43,609 nucleotides of DNA, from NCBI GenBank assembly GCA_003671075.1, contig QWPT01000006.1:18347-61955 (forward strand), read 5' to 3'. Under the pieces are notes generated by a model. The model was not told the origin of the DNA. It ran no database searches and worked only from the letters and a program-made list of their open reading frames with translations. Position numbers and translations under genes: made by a program. This stretch comes from Planctomycetota bacterium. Lineage in GTDB: Bacteria > Planctomycetota > Phycisphaerae > Phycisphaerales > SM1A02. This document shows, piece by piece, positions 1 through 8,619 of the stretch. Positions within the stretch are counted from its first letter, which is position 1; each line of letters starts with the position of its first letter.

Positions 1-1979
1 GACAGCTCGATCGGCATCGAATCCGTGTTGGGCGCGCCGCCGAGGTTGTTCGAATACCAGTACCAGTACTCAATCGTCGGTTCGTCGAGGCCCGCGAGGT
101 TGATCACTGGAGAAAGCAGCGTGGTGGTTCCGCCGTCCACATCGACCGCGCCGTCGGCGCCGCCAACCACGCCGTTGCCGGTGACCCAGCAGACGGTTCC
201 AACCGCCGAATGGTCGTTCTCGGGTTGCGCGATGGTTCCGGCCGGATCGGCGCGCACCCATATGCCCGAAACCGCGGTATCCCCGACAACGCCGCCAACC
301 CAGCCGTCGGCGACCTCGAATTCACTCGACACGATCACCGACTGTCCGACCGCGGAAAGCACGGTGCGGGTAGCGGTATCAATCGAAAGCTCGCCCGCGG
401 TGTTGGCGATCTCAAACTTGTAAGTCGCCGTCAGCAGGCACGCCACGGCGGGAAAGCTCGCGCGATAGGCGTTCCCCGAGAGCAGCGTCATCGCCGAAGT
501 GGCGGTGCCGGTGGTGCCCCATGTGGTGGTCATCTTCGCCGTTGCTGGATTGAGCGTCTGGCCAGCGGTGGGCGCGATGACGACATCGATCGTCGTGCCA
601 CCCTGCGGATTGATGCTGGCCGGAGGCGCAGCAACGACATAGGTCGCCAGCGGCGGCGCGATCTTCCACACAAAGAGCCCGCGCTCGATATCGCTGCCAA
701 TCACGGTGCCGCTCGGGAAGAACGGCCACAAATTCCACAGACCGTTGAACTGCGCGCTGTCCGAGCCGGGATAGGTATCGAAGAACGCGACCTCAGGCGG
801 ATTGGTTCGGCTGACCGCGAGATCGAAGACCCGCATGCCTGAGCGGTAGTTCGCCTCGTAGAGCTTGGTTCCGTTCACGAAGAGGTTGTGGCCAATGGCG
901 GTGTTGCCGTTGGTGAAGGTTCCAGTGAGCGTTGGCGCGTTGAGGTTCGACACATCGACCACGATGGTGGTGGTGACGGAAACCGTGGCGCCTTCGTCGA
1001 GCTCGTCGTCGATGTAGAAGTACTTGCCTTCCGCATCGAGCCAGCCTTGATGGCAGTAGCGCGCGTTGGGATAAGTGGTGTAAGAAAGCTGCACCGGGTT
1101 CGCCTTGTCGGTGACATCAACGATGTAGAGGCCAGTATTAGCGTTGCCGTTGTTGGCTCCGCCGCAGCAGAAGGCGATCTGGCGATTGGCGTATGGGCCG
1201 CTGGTAAAGGTCTTGATCATCATCTCGTGGACATAGATCGGCGTCCAGGTGTTGACATAGGCGGGCGCGGCGGGGTTGGCGTTGAGGTCGTAGATGCGCA
1301 GGCCATTGGCGCCACCGCCGGCGCGATAGAGAAATCCACTCACCTCGTCGAGCGCCAGCGTGTGGGTGGCGGCGGTAGTGGTGGCCGGCGCAGTGACGCT
1401 GTTCACCAGGGTCACAGTGCCCAGCGCATCAAGCTGACTCATATCGATGACCTGCACGCCGCTGCCGCCCTCGGAGCCGGCGTAACAGAAGTTGCGGTAG
1501 ACGCGCACATCGCGCCAGAGGCTGGTCGGCCCAGGGATGTGCGCCTTGACCACTGCAGCACCAGGGTTGGTGATGTCGACGAACGCAGTGCCGTCGGAGA
1601 GGCCGATGATCGCGTACTCGCGGCCGGCGGGAGAGATGTAGCCCCAGCAGGAGTTGGCGCTGGTGGATGGGGCGGAAAGTTGCGCGAGCGGAAGCCAACT
1701 GCGCAGAGTGACGCCGTTGGAGTCGAAGGTGCCCGCGACCGAACCTTCGATCGGCTTGCCATCAACCTCGCGCCAACCCGGCCCGCGATAGGGCTTCTGG
1801 CGGTCGCGAACCTTGCCATCGTCGTCATGGGCAAACAACGGTGTGCCCACCACGATGTAGGCGATGATGATCACCCAAAGAAACAACTTGAGTGGGACGA
1901 AGCCCAGAAAAACGGAACCCGGGAGGACGGGGCCCGGGAGTACACGATTCTGGGGTACAGGCTTCGAGGCAGAGATCAT
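1..1979 (-). CDS. choice-of-anchor B family protein (LVIVD beta-propeller), 3' end outside window
   Basis: The frame is open from an ATG at 1979 to the window edge, about 659 residues, with no stop, so the C-terminus is missing. A hydrophobic segment near residues 28-50 (FLWVIIIAYIVVG) precedes FAHDDDGK and looks like a signal peptide or anchor. The middle holds propeller strands such as LYIVDVTDKANPVQLS and the family hallmark CHQGWLDAEGKYFYIDDELD, then ERGLFVWK. These match choice-of-anchor B proteins with LVIVD repeats. After about residue 440 come an Ig-like stretch and a jelly-roll-like domain (DVDGGTTTLLSP, TIEYWYWYSNN) of the kind used for surface attachment or ligand binding. It is probably exported. 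It lies 124 bp downstream of the peroxidase gene on the same strand and may belong to that operon. The role is unknown beyond being an envelope beta-propeller. Confidence 0.85.
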   Translation of the reverse strand, partial: MISASKPVPQNRVLPGPVLPGSVFLGFVPLKLFLWVIIIAYIVVGTPLFAHDDDGKVRDRQKPYRGPGWREVDGKPIEGSVAGTFDSNGVTLRSWLPLAQLSAPSTSANSCWGYISPAGREYAIIGLSDGTAFVDITNPGAAVVKAHIPGPTSLWRDVRVYRNFCYAGSEGGSGVQVIDMSQLDALGTVTLVNSVTAPATTTAATHTLALDEVSGFLYRAGGGANGLRIYDLNANPAAPAYVNTWTPIYVHEMMIKTFTSGPYANRQIAFCCGGANNGNANTGLYIVDVTDKANPVQLSYTTYPNARYCHQGWLDAEGKYFYIDDELDEGATVSVTTTIVVDVSNLNAPTLTGTFTNGNTAIGHNLFVNGTKLYEANYRSGMRVFDLAVSRTNPPEVAFFDTYPGSDSAQFNGLWNLWPFFPSGTVIGSDIERGLFVWKIAPPLATYVVAAPPASINPQGGTTIDVVIAPTAGQTLNPATAKMTTTWGTTGTATSAMTLLSGNAYRASFPAVACLLTATYKFEIANTAGELSIDTATRTVLSAVGQSVIVSSEFEVADGWVGGVVGDTAVSGIWVRADPAGTIAQPENDHSAVGTVCWVTGNGVVGGADGAVDVDGGTTTLLSPVINLAGLDEPTIEYWYWYSNNLGGAPNTDSMPIEL

Positions 1980-2103
1980 GGGCAATCGTCCTAGAAACTG
2001 AAGATTCGCCGAGCGCGAAGCAGATTCAATCTAACGCAAGGCAGGGGTCGAGGTCGTGGAGGTTGTGCCGAAATCTCGCCATCCGCCGTAAAACACGGTC
2101 GAG

Positions 2104-3444
2104 TTACCGACCTACTGCTTGCGACTCGGTACGCGCCGCTTCGACCAGCGGATTCACTTTCCACGGATCTCCCAAAGAAACATCCGTGCCAAGGGCGCGG
2201 AGGAATTCGACGAGGTCGGCCCGCCCCGATGCGCCGAGATCAAGCGGCACGAGGACCGACTCGCCGTGATGGCCGATGGGGCTTGCGCCGACGAGGGTGT
2301 CGTAGAAGTGGGCGACGGCGTCGAGGCTGGCGAATCGGCCGTCGTGCATGTACGGCGCCGTCAAGGCAACGCCGCGCAGCGACGGCGTGCGGAACTGGCC
2401 GAAGAGTTCGCTTGATCTACGCAACCCCTTCACCATGTTCGCCTTGGCGCTGTCGCGCGCATCGCTCAAAATACCCGCGCAATTAAAGGGATTTGCCCGC
2501 AGGAAGTCGACGGCGGCCAGTCGCGCAGGGTCATCAGGAACGCGGCCGTTGGCGCCGGCAAGTCCGAGAGCGTGAAACTCTTCGTCGGTAAAGCTCGGAC
2601 CGCGGTGACATTGGTAGCAGCCGCCCTTGGACACGAAAGTCGCGAGACCACGACGCGCGGCAGGCGAAAGCGCATCGAGATCGCCGCCCTGCTTCCCGTT
2701 GAGTCCGTCAACGAAGCGATCGATCGGCGCTGGGCCGGAGAGAAGTTTGCGCTGATAGGCGCCGAGGGACTTCAGGACATTGGCGGTGGTGGCGTCGATG
2801 AGCGCCTGCGTGGCGGGCGCGGTCGCGGGAACGGGCGCGGGAACGGTCGCAAGTGGATCGCGCGCACCCGCAGCAAGTTCGCTGGGGAAGTCGCCGAAGA
2901 TCGCGTTGTAGCGTGCGCGCAAGTCGGGGTCATCGCGCACGACCTGCAAGAGTCGCGCGCGGCTCGAGCCCATTTCCATAGGGTTTTCTAGTGGTGACAA
3001 CGCCTGTGACCACAACGAGTCGAACTTGCCGTCCCATCCGTTCCAACGGCGACGAGCAGCGTCGAGAATCGTCGGCGTGTTGCGACGCGCGGTGGCGATG
3101 CCCTGCGCGAGCGGCTTTGCATCGGTGAAGGCGAGAGCAGGGTCGTGGCAGCTCGCGCAGGAGATGCCCTTTGGCGAAAGCCGTTTGTCGAAGAAGAGGC
3201 GATGGCCGAGTTGGGCGGCGGCCAGACTGTCGGCGACGCGATTAGTCGGATCGGCGGGAAGCGCGGGAAGCGGCGACATGGCGCCGATGCGCGCAAGTTC
3301 TTCGTCGTTGAGGGCGGCGAGCTCGGGCGCAAGCAAAGCCCGCGCAATCGGCGGATCGCCAGCGAGTGCGGGCGGGGCGACGAGCAGAAGGCACGCGCAC
3401 GTGAACCAGGCGCTAACGAACCGAGCGCTAACGAACATCGACAT
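2104..3444 (-). CDS. di-heme cytochrome c peroxidase (CCP/MauG family)
   Basis: This encodes 446 residues from the ATG at 3444. That start overlaps the end of the upstream YtkA-like gene by 17 bp and gives a clean signal peptide (CLLLVAPPALA). An in-frame start at 3480 would add twelve polar residues. Two c-type heme motifs are visible, CASCH at residues 96-100 and CYQCH at 276-280. Other family signatures are LFFDKRLSPKG before the first heme, the WDGKFDSL region, and PYMHDGRF near residue 366, which supplies the usual distal Met. These define the periplasmic di-heme peroxidase family, which either reduces H2O2 or, in MauG-like members, oxidises protein residues. Heme attachment requires export. 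The signal peptide contains a short 15-bp duplication encoding FVSARFVSA. Assignment to true CCP or MauG-like activity is not possible here. Confidence 0.93.
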   Translation of the reverse strand: MSMFVSARFVSAWFTCACLLLVAPPALAGDPPIARALLAPELAALNDEELARIGAMSPLPALPADPTNRVADSLAAAQLGHRLFFDKRLSPKGISCASCHDPALAFTDAKPLAQGIATARRNTPTILDAARRRWNGWDGKFDSLWSQALSPLENPMEMGSSRARLLQVVRDDPDLRARYNAIFGDFPSELAAGARDPLATVPAPVPATAPATQALIDATTANVLKSLGAYQRKLLSGPAPIDRFVDGLNGKQGGDLDALSPAARRGLATFVSKGGCYQCHRGPSFTDEEFHALGLAGANGRVPDDPARLAAVDFLRANPFNCAGILSDARDSAKANMVKGLRRSSELFGQFRTPSLRGVALTAPYMHDGRFASLDAVAHFYDTLVGASPIGHHGESVLVPLDLGASGRADLVEFLRALGTDVSLGDPWKVNPLVEAARTESQAVGR

Positions 3445-4003
3445 ACCACTGCGTCCTCTCGGCGATGGCGTCCTCCTCAATGTCGATCGAAAGCACCCAG
3501 CGGCCGGTCATATGCAGAAGCATGCCGCGGGCGAGGTACAAGCCATCGCCCGCGCGCGCGATGGTCGGCGTGAGATTCATTCCATGGCCGTGTTGGGGCA
3601 TCTCCGCATCAACGATCACGCCCGCCGTGCGCGCGACCGGCTTGCCATCGGCGCGCTTGATCTCGAAGCGCATATCAAACGGCTCGGCATCGGGAAGCGA
3701 TCCGCCCACCGGCTCCCAACGAACGATGTAGGTGCCGTCGGCGGAACGCGCCTCGATGGCAGCGGCGGTCATGGTGAACGGTGGCGCGACGGCTTGCGGG
3801 ACGGCTTGCGGGACGGCTTGCGGGACAGCTTGCGACGAAGAGGGCGCGAGAGATGGCGCGGCTGCTGTCGCCGGTGCAACAACTCCAACGCTGGGCTTTG
3901 ATGGTTCTGCGCGATCGCAACCGCAAGGCAACAGTGTTACGCAGGCGCAGGCAACGCAGATGACGCAGGCGAAGCGAGCGCGCGTGATGCGATCGACCGT
4001 CAT
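3428..4003 (-). CDS. YtkA-like domain protein, exported
   Basis: This is a 191-residue protein with an N-terminal hydrophobic stretch (ACVICVACACVTLLPCGC) that could be a signal peptide. The Cys after it does not fit a strict lipobox. A low-complexity linker around residues 45-73 contains four AVPQ units. The C-terminal domain runs from about residue 75 to 191: it has an FxMRFEIKxxDG strand, then AEMPQHGHGMN near residue 134, then GRWVLSIDI. The MPxHGHGM motif is typical of YtkA/FixH-like beta-sandwich domains, often found near copper or cytochrome proteins. Start ATG 4003 overlaps the NHL gene stop (ATGA), with GGAGGAG just upstream. It is coupled on both sides to the NHL gene and the peroxidase, so a role in that envelope redox unit is likely; the exact function is unknown. 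Confidence 0.75.
   Translation of the reverse strand: MTVDRITRARFACVICVACACVTLLPCGCDRAEPSKPSVGVVAPATAAAPSLAPSSSQAVPQAVPQAVPQAVAPPFTMTAAAIEARSADGTYIVRWEPVGGSLPDAEPFDMRFEIKRADGKPVARTAGVIVDAEMPQHGHGMNLTPTIARAGDGLYLARGMLLHMTGRWVLSIDIEEDAIAERTQWYVDVR
3789..3836. repeat. 12-bp tandem repeat inside the YtkA-like gene
   Basis: Four consecutive copies of acggcttgcggg are present; the first three are exact and the last is diverged (acagcttgcgac). On the minus strand they encode the AVPQ linker repeats. The period is a multiple of three, so copy-number change would keep the frame. Confidence 0.9.
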
Positions 4004-6021
4004 GACTCCTCCAACTTGGGCACGCGCGATGCGGGCGTGCTCGCGGGGGCAGCGCCAGGCGAGCCACGACGCTTGCGGTCGTAGTAACGGCCCATGCTGC
4101 CGGTGAGATTCCAGGTGAATTGCCCCGCTCCGCCACCAAATCGTTGGAATCGATGGTTGCCGCGATCGACAACGATGAGCCCGTTGGGCGAATCGACCAT
4201 CGCCTGCGGATCAAAGAACTGCTCGTCGAGAATGCCGCGTTCGCCAACGAGGCGCGCGCTGGCGTTGACGGTCGCGCCACCAACGATGCAGGCGTCGCGC
4301 GCGCAATCGCTCACCACCAGCGCGCCGGTGTCATCGAAGCCAACACCGGCCGGACGCGCGAAAGCAATATCGCCGAGCCGGGCGAGCGTCGACCACTCCC
4401 CCGCCGCGCTGCGCATGAACACCACGCGAGCAACGGAATCGGCGACGGCGATGCGACCGTCGCTGGCGATGGCGAGTTCCTCGGGAGCGCGAGCACCGAT
4501 GGGAAGTAAATCGACGGTGCCCGATTGCAGGCGCAGATCAGTGTTGATGATGGCGCGATTGGCCGCGTCGAGCAGCAGCACGCGCGTGGGATCGCGCGTG
4601 TCGAAGGCGATGTCGACGATGCTGGGAACGCGCAACGCGGTGCGTCCGCCGGGCAGCGTGAGCCGATGCACAAACGCGCCGAGATCCATCGAGCGCGCCA
4701 GTTGCGGGATAAACATGTCAACGATGGGCGGCTTGGCACGATCCCACACCGTGTTGAATACATCGAGTCGCGCGCGCGCGGAGTCGGCAATCCACACTCG
4801 CCCGCAGACCGGTTCGACGGCGATCGCCGAAACATCGCCGAAGCGGTTGGGGAGCGCGCCCGATCCACCGATGATGGCCATGTGGATCGGCGGCGTGGTG
4901 CGCGCGTCGAGCAGCGCAACGCCCTGAGTTTCAACATCGAGCAGCGCCAGCAGATCGGCCGCGCAACCGACCTCGCTGCCGAAGTGACTGGTGATGAACT
5001 CGGACATGCCGACGGAGGCGTCGATTTCGTTGGCGGTGGATTGCAGCGCGAACACCTGAACGCGATCTTCGAAGGCCTCGGCGACGGCGATGGTCTTGCC
5101 CTTGGCGTCGATGACAACGCTGCGCGGATAGTGAATGCGCCCCGCGCCCTGGCGAGGAATCAGCGCGTGCATGCCAAAAAAGCCGACGAAACGCCCATCG
5201 CCGTCAAGAATCTGAATGCGATGGTTGAGCTCGTCGGCGACGACGAGGCAGCGTTGCCCGCCGCGGTCAAGCACCGCAACATCGCAAGGCGAGCGCAATT
5301 GCCCGGGATTGGCGCCCTTCTCGCACAGCGCGCGGCCAACGCCCGCGAGATGGCGGTTGGTGTCGGCGGCGAAATGCCAGATGCGATCGTAAAGACGATC
5401 GGCAACGAACAGCGATCCGTCGGCGGTGGCGGCGAGCCCCTGCGGATCGCCAAGCTGCCCCACACCGACGCGCGCAATTTCGACACCTTCGCCGGAGAAC
5501 ACCACGACGGCGCGCAAACGCCGATCACTCACCGCAAGTTCGCCACCGCGCCAGCAGACTCCGCTGGGCGACTCGAGCGTGCCTTCGCCGATGACGCGCA
5601 GCGAACCATCGCGCGCAATCACCCGCACCGAGCCCGCGGCGTCGGCGATGGCGACCGTGCCGTCGGCGGCAACATCGATGTCGGCGGCGTATCCCGCGCC
5701 CGTCGGCAGAAACGTCAGTTGCGGTTCAGCGCGTCCGCTCACGGCAAGCGCGCGAACGACCTGCCGTTCACTGCCGTCGGAAACCTGCTCAGGCGCGCAA
5801 ACGAGAATCGATTCGCCGTCAAACGCCACCGCGCAGGCGCCGTAGACGCCAGGGATCGTGACCAGATGACGCGCGCCTCGGGGGCAATCGTCGGTCGCGG
5901 CGATTGCGCAATGAGCACTCACGAGCATCACGATGAACATGACGGGGAACATGACGGGGAACATGACGGGGAGCATGATGGGGAGCATGACGGGGAGCAT
6001 GACTGGGAACCCAACGCGCAT
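4000..6021 (-). CDS. NHL-repeat beta-propeller protein, exported
   Basis: This is 673 residues. The N-terminus is an unusual run of methionine, proline and hydrophobic residues (MLPVMLPIMLPVMFPV) ending in AHCAIAATDDC, which should act as a signal peptide. The rest has repeated NHL blades, for example DPQGLAATADGSLFVADR, then a CLVVADELNHRIQIL blade, YPRSVVIDAKGKTIAVAE and, near the C-terminus, GLIVVDRGNHRFQRF. The last 30 residues are a basic Pro/Ala tail. NHL propellers bind protein, sugar or nucleic acid ligands; in this exported form a periplasmic scaffold or sensor role is most likely, but no enzyme is implied. The stop overlaps the start of the YtkA-like gene (ATGA). Because the repeated signal region contains many in-frame ATG codons, the true start could lie a few units downstream of 6021. 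Confidence 0.85.
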   Translation of the reverse strand: MRVGFPVMLPVMLPIMLPVMFPVMFPVMFIVMLVSAHCAIAATDDCPRGARHLVTIPGVYGACAVAFDGESILVCAPEQVSDGSERQVVRALAVSGRAEPQLTFLPTGAGYAADIDVAADGTVAIADAAGSVRVIARDGSLRVIGEGTLESPSGVCWRGGELAVSDRRLRAVVVFSGEGVEIARVGVGQLGDPQGLAATADGSLFVADRLYDRIWHFAADTNRHLAGVGRALCEKGANPGQLRSPCDVAVLDRGGQRCLVVADELNHRIQILDGDGRFVGFFGMHALIPRQGAGRIHYPRSVVIDAKGKTIAVAEAFEDRVQVFALQSTANEIDASVGMSEFITSHFGSEVGCAADLLALLDVETQGVALLDARTTPPIHMAIIGGSGALPNRFGDVSAIAVEPVCGRVWIADSARARLDVFNTVWDRAKPPIVDMFIPQLARSMDLGAFVHRLTLPGGRTALRVPSIVDIAFDTRDPTRVLLLDAANRAIINTDLRLQSGTVDLLPIGARAPEELAIASDGRIAVADSVARVVFMRSAAGEWSTLARLGDIAFARPAGVGFDDTGALVVSDCARDACIVGGATVNASARLVGERGILDEQFFDPQAMVDSPNGLIVVDRGNHRFQRFGGGAGQFTWNLTGSMGRYYDRKRRGSPGAAPASTPASRVPKLEES
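5938..6009. repeat. 12-bp tandem repeat in the signal-peptide region of the NHL gene
   Basis: Six copies of catgacgggga(a/g) run head to tail, with single changes in two of them, and a more diverged copy (catcacgatgaa) precedes them. On the coding strand they give M(F/L)PV units that form the hydrophobic core of the predicted signal peptide. Confidence 0.92.
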
Positions 6022-6068
6022 CGTCCGAGTGTAACGCTCGACAACGCCAAGTTGCTACCTTTCGCGCC

Positions 6069-7532
6069 ATGAACGACCCGTTTCGGCAGGACCACCCAAA
6101 GTCGGCGAAGCCCGACTCGATCGCAATCCGCATCGCGCCGGTCATCGCCGTTGTTGCAACTGCCGCGCTGCTGCTTGCACTGTTCATCACGCCTCACGGC
6201 GGCGTCGAGACGCACGCGCACATGCCCGACACCTGGTGGATCGGCGTGCTGCCCTTCGTAGGATTACTGGCCGCAATCGCCTTGTTTCCGCTGATTCCCG
6301 CCATCGCCCACTGGTGGCACTCGAATCTCAACCGCTATGTGGTTTCGATTGCGGCATCGACGCTTGCGCTGGGCTACATCGGCGTGACTTCGGGCAGCGA
6401 GGGAGTGGGAAGCGCGCTGCATCACGCGATTCCCAACGAATTCGTGCCGTTCATGAGCCTGCTGTTCGCGCTTTATGTGATCGCCGGCGGCCTGCGTATC
6501 GAAACTCCCTTCGACGGAAAGCCGTGGGAGAACCTCAGCATCCTCACCATCGGCGCGGTTGCCGCCAGCTTCATCGGAACCACTGGCGCAGCGATGGTGC
6601 TGATCCGCCCGCTGCTCGAGTCGATGCACAGACGCAAGTACCGCGCGCATTCGGTGATCTTCTTCATCTTTATTGTGTGCAACTGCGGCGGCTGCCTGCT
6701 GCCGATCGGCGATCCGCCGCTGTTCATGGGCTATTTGCGCGGAGTGCCCTTTGGTTGGACGCTTTCGCTGTGGCGCGAGTGGCTCATCGTCAACGGGTTG
6801 CTGCTGGTGGCGTACTTCGCCATCGACACCATCCTGCATGCGCGCGAACGACGCGAGGTGCAGGTGGCCGAGGACCATCGTCGATTCCACATCGAGGGCG
6901 CCGTGAACATCCCGCTGCTGGCGGCGGCCATCGCGGCGGTCGCGCTGATCGTGCGCGGACAACCGCTGCCGGGTACTGACTTCATCCCACCGCCGTTCAT
7001 GCAGGAATTGGCGCTGCTGGCGCTGGCGGGCGCAAGTTGGGTGTTCACGCGGAAGTCGGTGCGCACCGCCAACCGCTTCGAGTTCGGCGCGATCATCGAG
7101 GTCGCCGTTATCTTCGTCGGCATCTTCATTTCAATGCAGTTGCCACTGGCAGTGCTGCAGGCGAAAGGCCCGTCGCTCGGCATCGAGTCGCCGTACGCGT
7201 TCTACTGGATGACTGGCGCGCTCTCGAGCTTCCTCGACAACGCGCCGACCTATGTCGTGTTCTTCGAAGTGGCCAAGACGCTGCCGCAACTTCCCGACGA
7301 AACCTATGTGGCCATCACCGGCGGGATGATTCGCGAAGACCTGCTGACGGCGATCTCGCTTGGAGCGGTGTTCATGGGCGCGAATACCTACATCGGCAAC
7401 GGCCCGAACTTCATGGTCAAGGCCATCGCGGAAACCGACGGCGTCACCATGCCGAGTTTCTTCGGCTACATGGCGTGGTCGGTGGGGATCCTGGTTCCAC
7501 TGCTCGCGCTGGCGGAGCTGGTGTTCCCGTAA
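6069..7532 (+). CDS. sodium:proton antiporter, NhaD/ArsB-type permease
   Basis: This is 487 residues with about eleven or twelve hydrophobic segments spread along the whole length, starting with IAPVIAVVATAALLLALFIT. Family-typical stretches are SILTIGAVAASFIGTTGAAM, IGDPPLFMGYLRGVPF and, in the second half, SSFLDNAPTYVVFFE and GANTYIGNGPNFMVKA. The N-rich helix breaks (DNAPT, GNGPN) are characteristic of the ion transporter superfamily to which NhaD and ArsB belong. The likely role is Na+/H+ exchange at the inner membrane, though anion transport cannot be excluded from sequence alone. The gene diverges from the NHL operon with only 47 bp between start codons. A hairpin with a short T-run follows the stop. 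Confidence 0.85.
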   Translation: MNDPFRQDHPKSAKPDSIAIRIAPVIAVVATAALLLALFITPHGGVETHAHMPDTWWIGVLPFVGLLAAIALFPLIPAIAHWWHSNLNRYVVSIAASTLALGYIGVTSGSEGVGSALHHAIPNEFVPFMSLLFALYVIAGGLRIETPFDGKPWENLSILTIGAVAASFIGTTGAAMVLIRPLLESMHRRKYRAHSVIFFIFIVCNCGGCLLPIGDPPLFMGYLRGVPFGWTLSLWREWLIVNGLLLVAYFAIDTILHARERREVQVAEDHRRFHIEGAVNIPLLAAAIAAVALIVRGQPLPGTDFIPPPFMQELALLALAGASWVFTRKSVRTANRFEFGAIIEVAVIFVGIFISMQLPLAVLQAKGPSLGIESPYAFYWMTGALSSFLDNAPTYVVFFEVAKTLPQLPDETYVAITGGMIREDLLTAISLGAVFMGANTYIGNGPNFMVKAIAETDGVTMPSFFGYMAWSVGILVPLLALAELVFP

Positions 7533-7534
7533 GT

Positions 7535-7559
7535 CCGTCGCCGCAAGCAGCGACGGTTT
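7535..7559 (+). terminator. possible terminator after the antiporter gene
   Basis: A 7-bp stem (ccgtcgc / gcgacgg) with an 8-nt loop starts 3 bp after the antiporter stop and is followed by only three T residues. It sits between convergent genes. The weak T-run makes this a modest call. Confidence 0.5.
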
Positions 7560-7568
7560 CGAGCCGCG

Positions 7569-8345
7569 CTAGCGCTTGCCCTTCATGGACGCGTAGATCA
7601 CGCTCTGAACCACGACGCTTTCACCGAGCAATCGGCCGACGCGCTCGCTGGCTTGGTTCATGTTCTTGAAATTGCCTTGGTCGAGTTCCTTCTCAAACAT
7701 CGCAAGCGAGTTCTCCACTCCGAGCAGTAGGCTCGCGAGCACCGCCCATTCATGGCGCGTCTGCGGCCAGTAATCGTTGGACTGCACCAACTCCACCGGC
7801 ACGGTCACGCGCCAGCCATCACTGGTTTCGACAAGCGCAAGAAAGCCACCGACGACGGGTTTATCGTTGAAGGTCAGCGTTGCCGTGCCGTCGCCGAGAT
7901 CCTCGCTCTTCAGCTTGGAACGGCTTTCGTCGAGAACCGCGAACGGATCGGTGACTGCGCGTTCGACAATCGGACCAAAGCCGAAACGGTCGGAGATCCG
8001 CTCGAGCTCGGTTTGCTTCTTCGGCTTGGTGAGTTCGGCGACGAAGCGACTCTTGAGCTTGCTCGAAACTCGACCGAGTTGCCCGAGCATGTCGGAAAGC
8101 TTGCCCTTGACATCGCCGATCGCGCTCGCCTCGGTGACGCCATCATCGAAGGTGATGTCGCGCGCGGCGATCTCGATGAACTGCGGCAAGTCCTCGGGCC
8201 GGCCATCCTTGACCGCCTTCTGCACGCTGTCGAGGAGTGCCTCGGGCGTCGAGGTGTCGTACTTCGGCTTCGAGCAACCAGGAAGCGCCGCGATGATTGC
8301 AGCGGCGGCCACGAGGATGGTGCTGATTTGAAGCGGGAATCGCAT
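7569..8345 (-). CDS. hypothetical lipoprotein
   Basis: This encodes 258 residues from the ATG at 8345. The longer frame starting at 8492 would run into thiS and lacks any signal. The N-terminus MRFPLQISTILVAAAAIIAALPGC is a lipoprotein signal with lipobox LPGC, followed by SKPKYDTSTPEALLDSV. The mature protein has an acidic helical part with a TPEALLDSVQKAVKDGRPED stretch, then strands DGTATLTFNDKPVVGGFLAL and DGWRVTVPVEL, and a helical C-terminus. I do not recognise a specific family; the layout resembles small planctomycete lipoproteins with a DUF4878/NTF2-like fold, which is only an impression. It diverges from thiS with 46 bp between start codons and converges with the antiporter gene. 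Confidence 0.75.
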   Translation of the reverse strand: MRFPLQISTILVAAAAIIAALPGCSKPKYDTSTPEALLDSVQKAVKDGRPEDLPQFIEIAARDITFDDGVTEASAIGDVKGKLSDMLGQLGRVSSKLKSRFVAELTKPKKQTELERISDRFGFGPIVERAVTDPFAVLDESRSKLKSEDLGDGTATLTFNDKPVVGGFLALVETSDGWRVTVPVELVQSNDYWPQTRHEWAVLASLLLGVENSLAMFEKELDQGNFKNMNQASERVGRLLGESVVVQSVIYASMKGKR

Positions 8346-8391
8346 GGGGCGGCAGTGTACGCAGGCGGGCGAGCGCGTAGGATCGCCGCCC

Positions 8392-8610
8392 GTGACCACT
8401 TCTACTGACATCGTGATCGAGCTCAACGGCAAGCCGACGAGCGTGGCGGCGGGGACCACGCTTGCGTCCCTCGTCGAGCGCACGCTTCCCAACGCGCGCG
8501 CCTACGCGGTCGAAGTCAACCGCGCCGTGGTGTCACGGCGCGAGCACGCCGCCCGTGCGGTGGCCGCGGGCGACTGCGTCGAAATCGTGACGCTCGTGGG
8601 CGGAGGCTGA
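8392..8610 (+). CDS. thiS: sulfur carrier protein ThiS
   Basis: From the GTG at 8392 this is 72 residues, the usual ThiS size. It has the beta-grasp pattern IVIELNGKPTSVAAGTTL, then EVNRAVVSRREHAARAVAAG and CVEIVTLVGGG. The C-terminal Gly-Gly is the site that is adenylated and thiocarboxylated to deliver sulfur to ThiG for thiazole formation. An upstream ATG at 8344 would add 16 residues with no family match and would overlap the divergent lipoprotein start, so GTG is preferred. thiG begins 9 bp later, so the two are co-transcribed. There is no room upstream for a TPP riboswitch between the divergent start codons, and none is visible. Confidence 0.9.
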   Translation: MTTSTDIVIELNGKPTSVAAGTTLASLVERTLPNARAYAVEVNRAVVSRREHAARAVAAGDCVEIVTLVGGG

Positions 8611-8619
8611 GACTGCAAC

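Noticed and set aside
888-1994. A 368-residue plus-strand open frame over the choice-of-anchor B gene
   Set aside because: The opposite strand carries clear family motifs (CHQGWLDAEGKY, GLFVWK). The plus-strand product is a high-GC shadow with no recognisable sequence.
3428-4003. Lipoprotein assignment for the YtkA-like protein
   Set aside because: The Cys-containing stretch LLPCGC does not match the lipobox well, so a plain signal peptide or anchor is equally possible.
4525-6072. A 515-residue plus-strand open frame opposite the NHL gene
   Set aside because: It is a shadow frame. The minus strand encodes NHL blades and a signal peptide, and its start couples to the neighbouring gene.
8346-8391. 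TPP riboswitch upstream of thiS-thiG
   Set aside because: Only 46 bp separate the divergent start codons, too short for the aptamer, and no THI-box-like sequence is visible.
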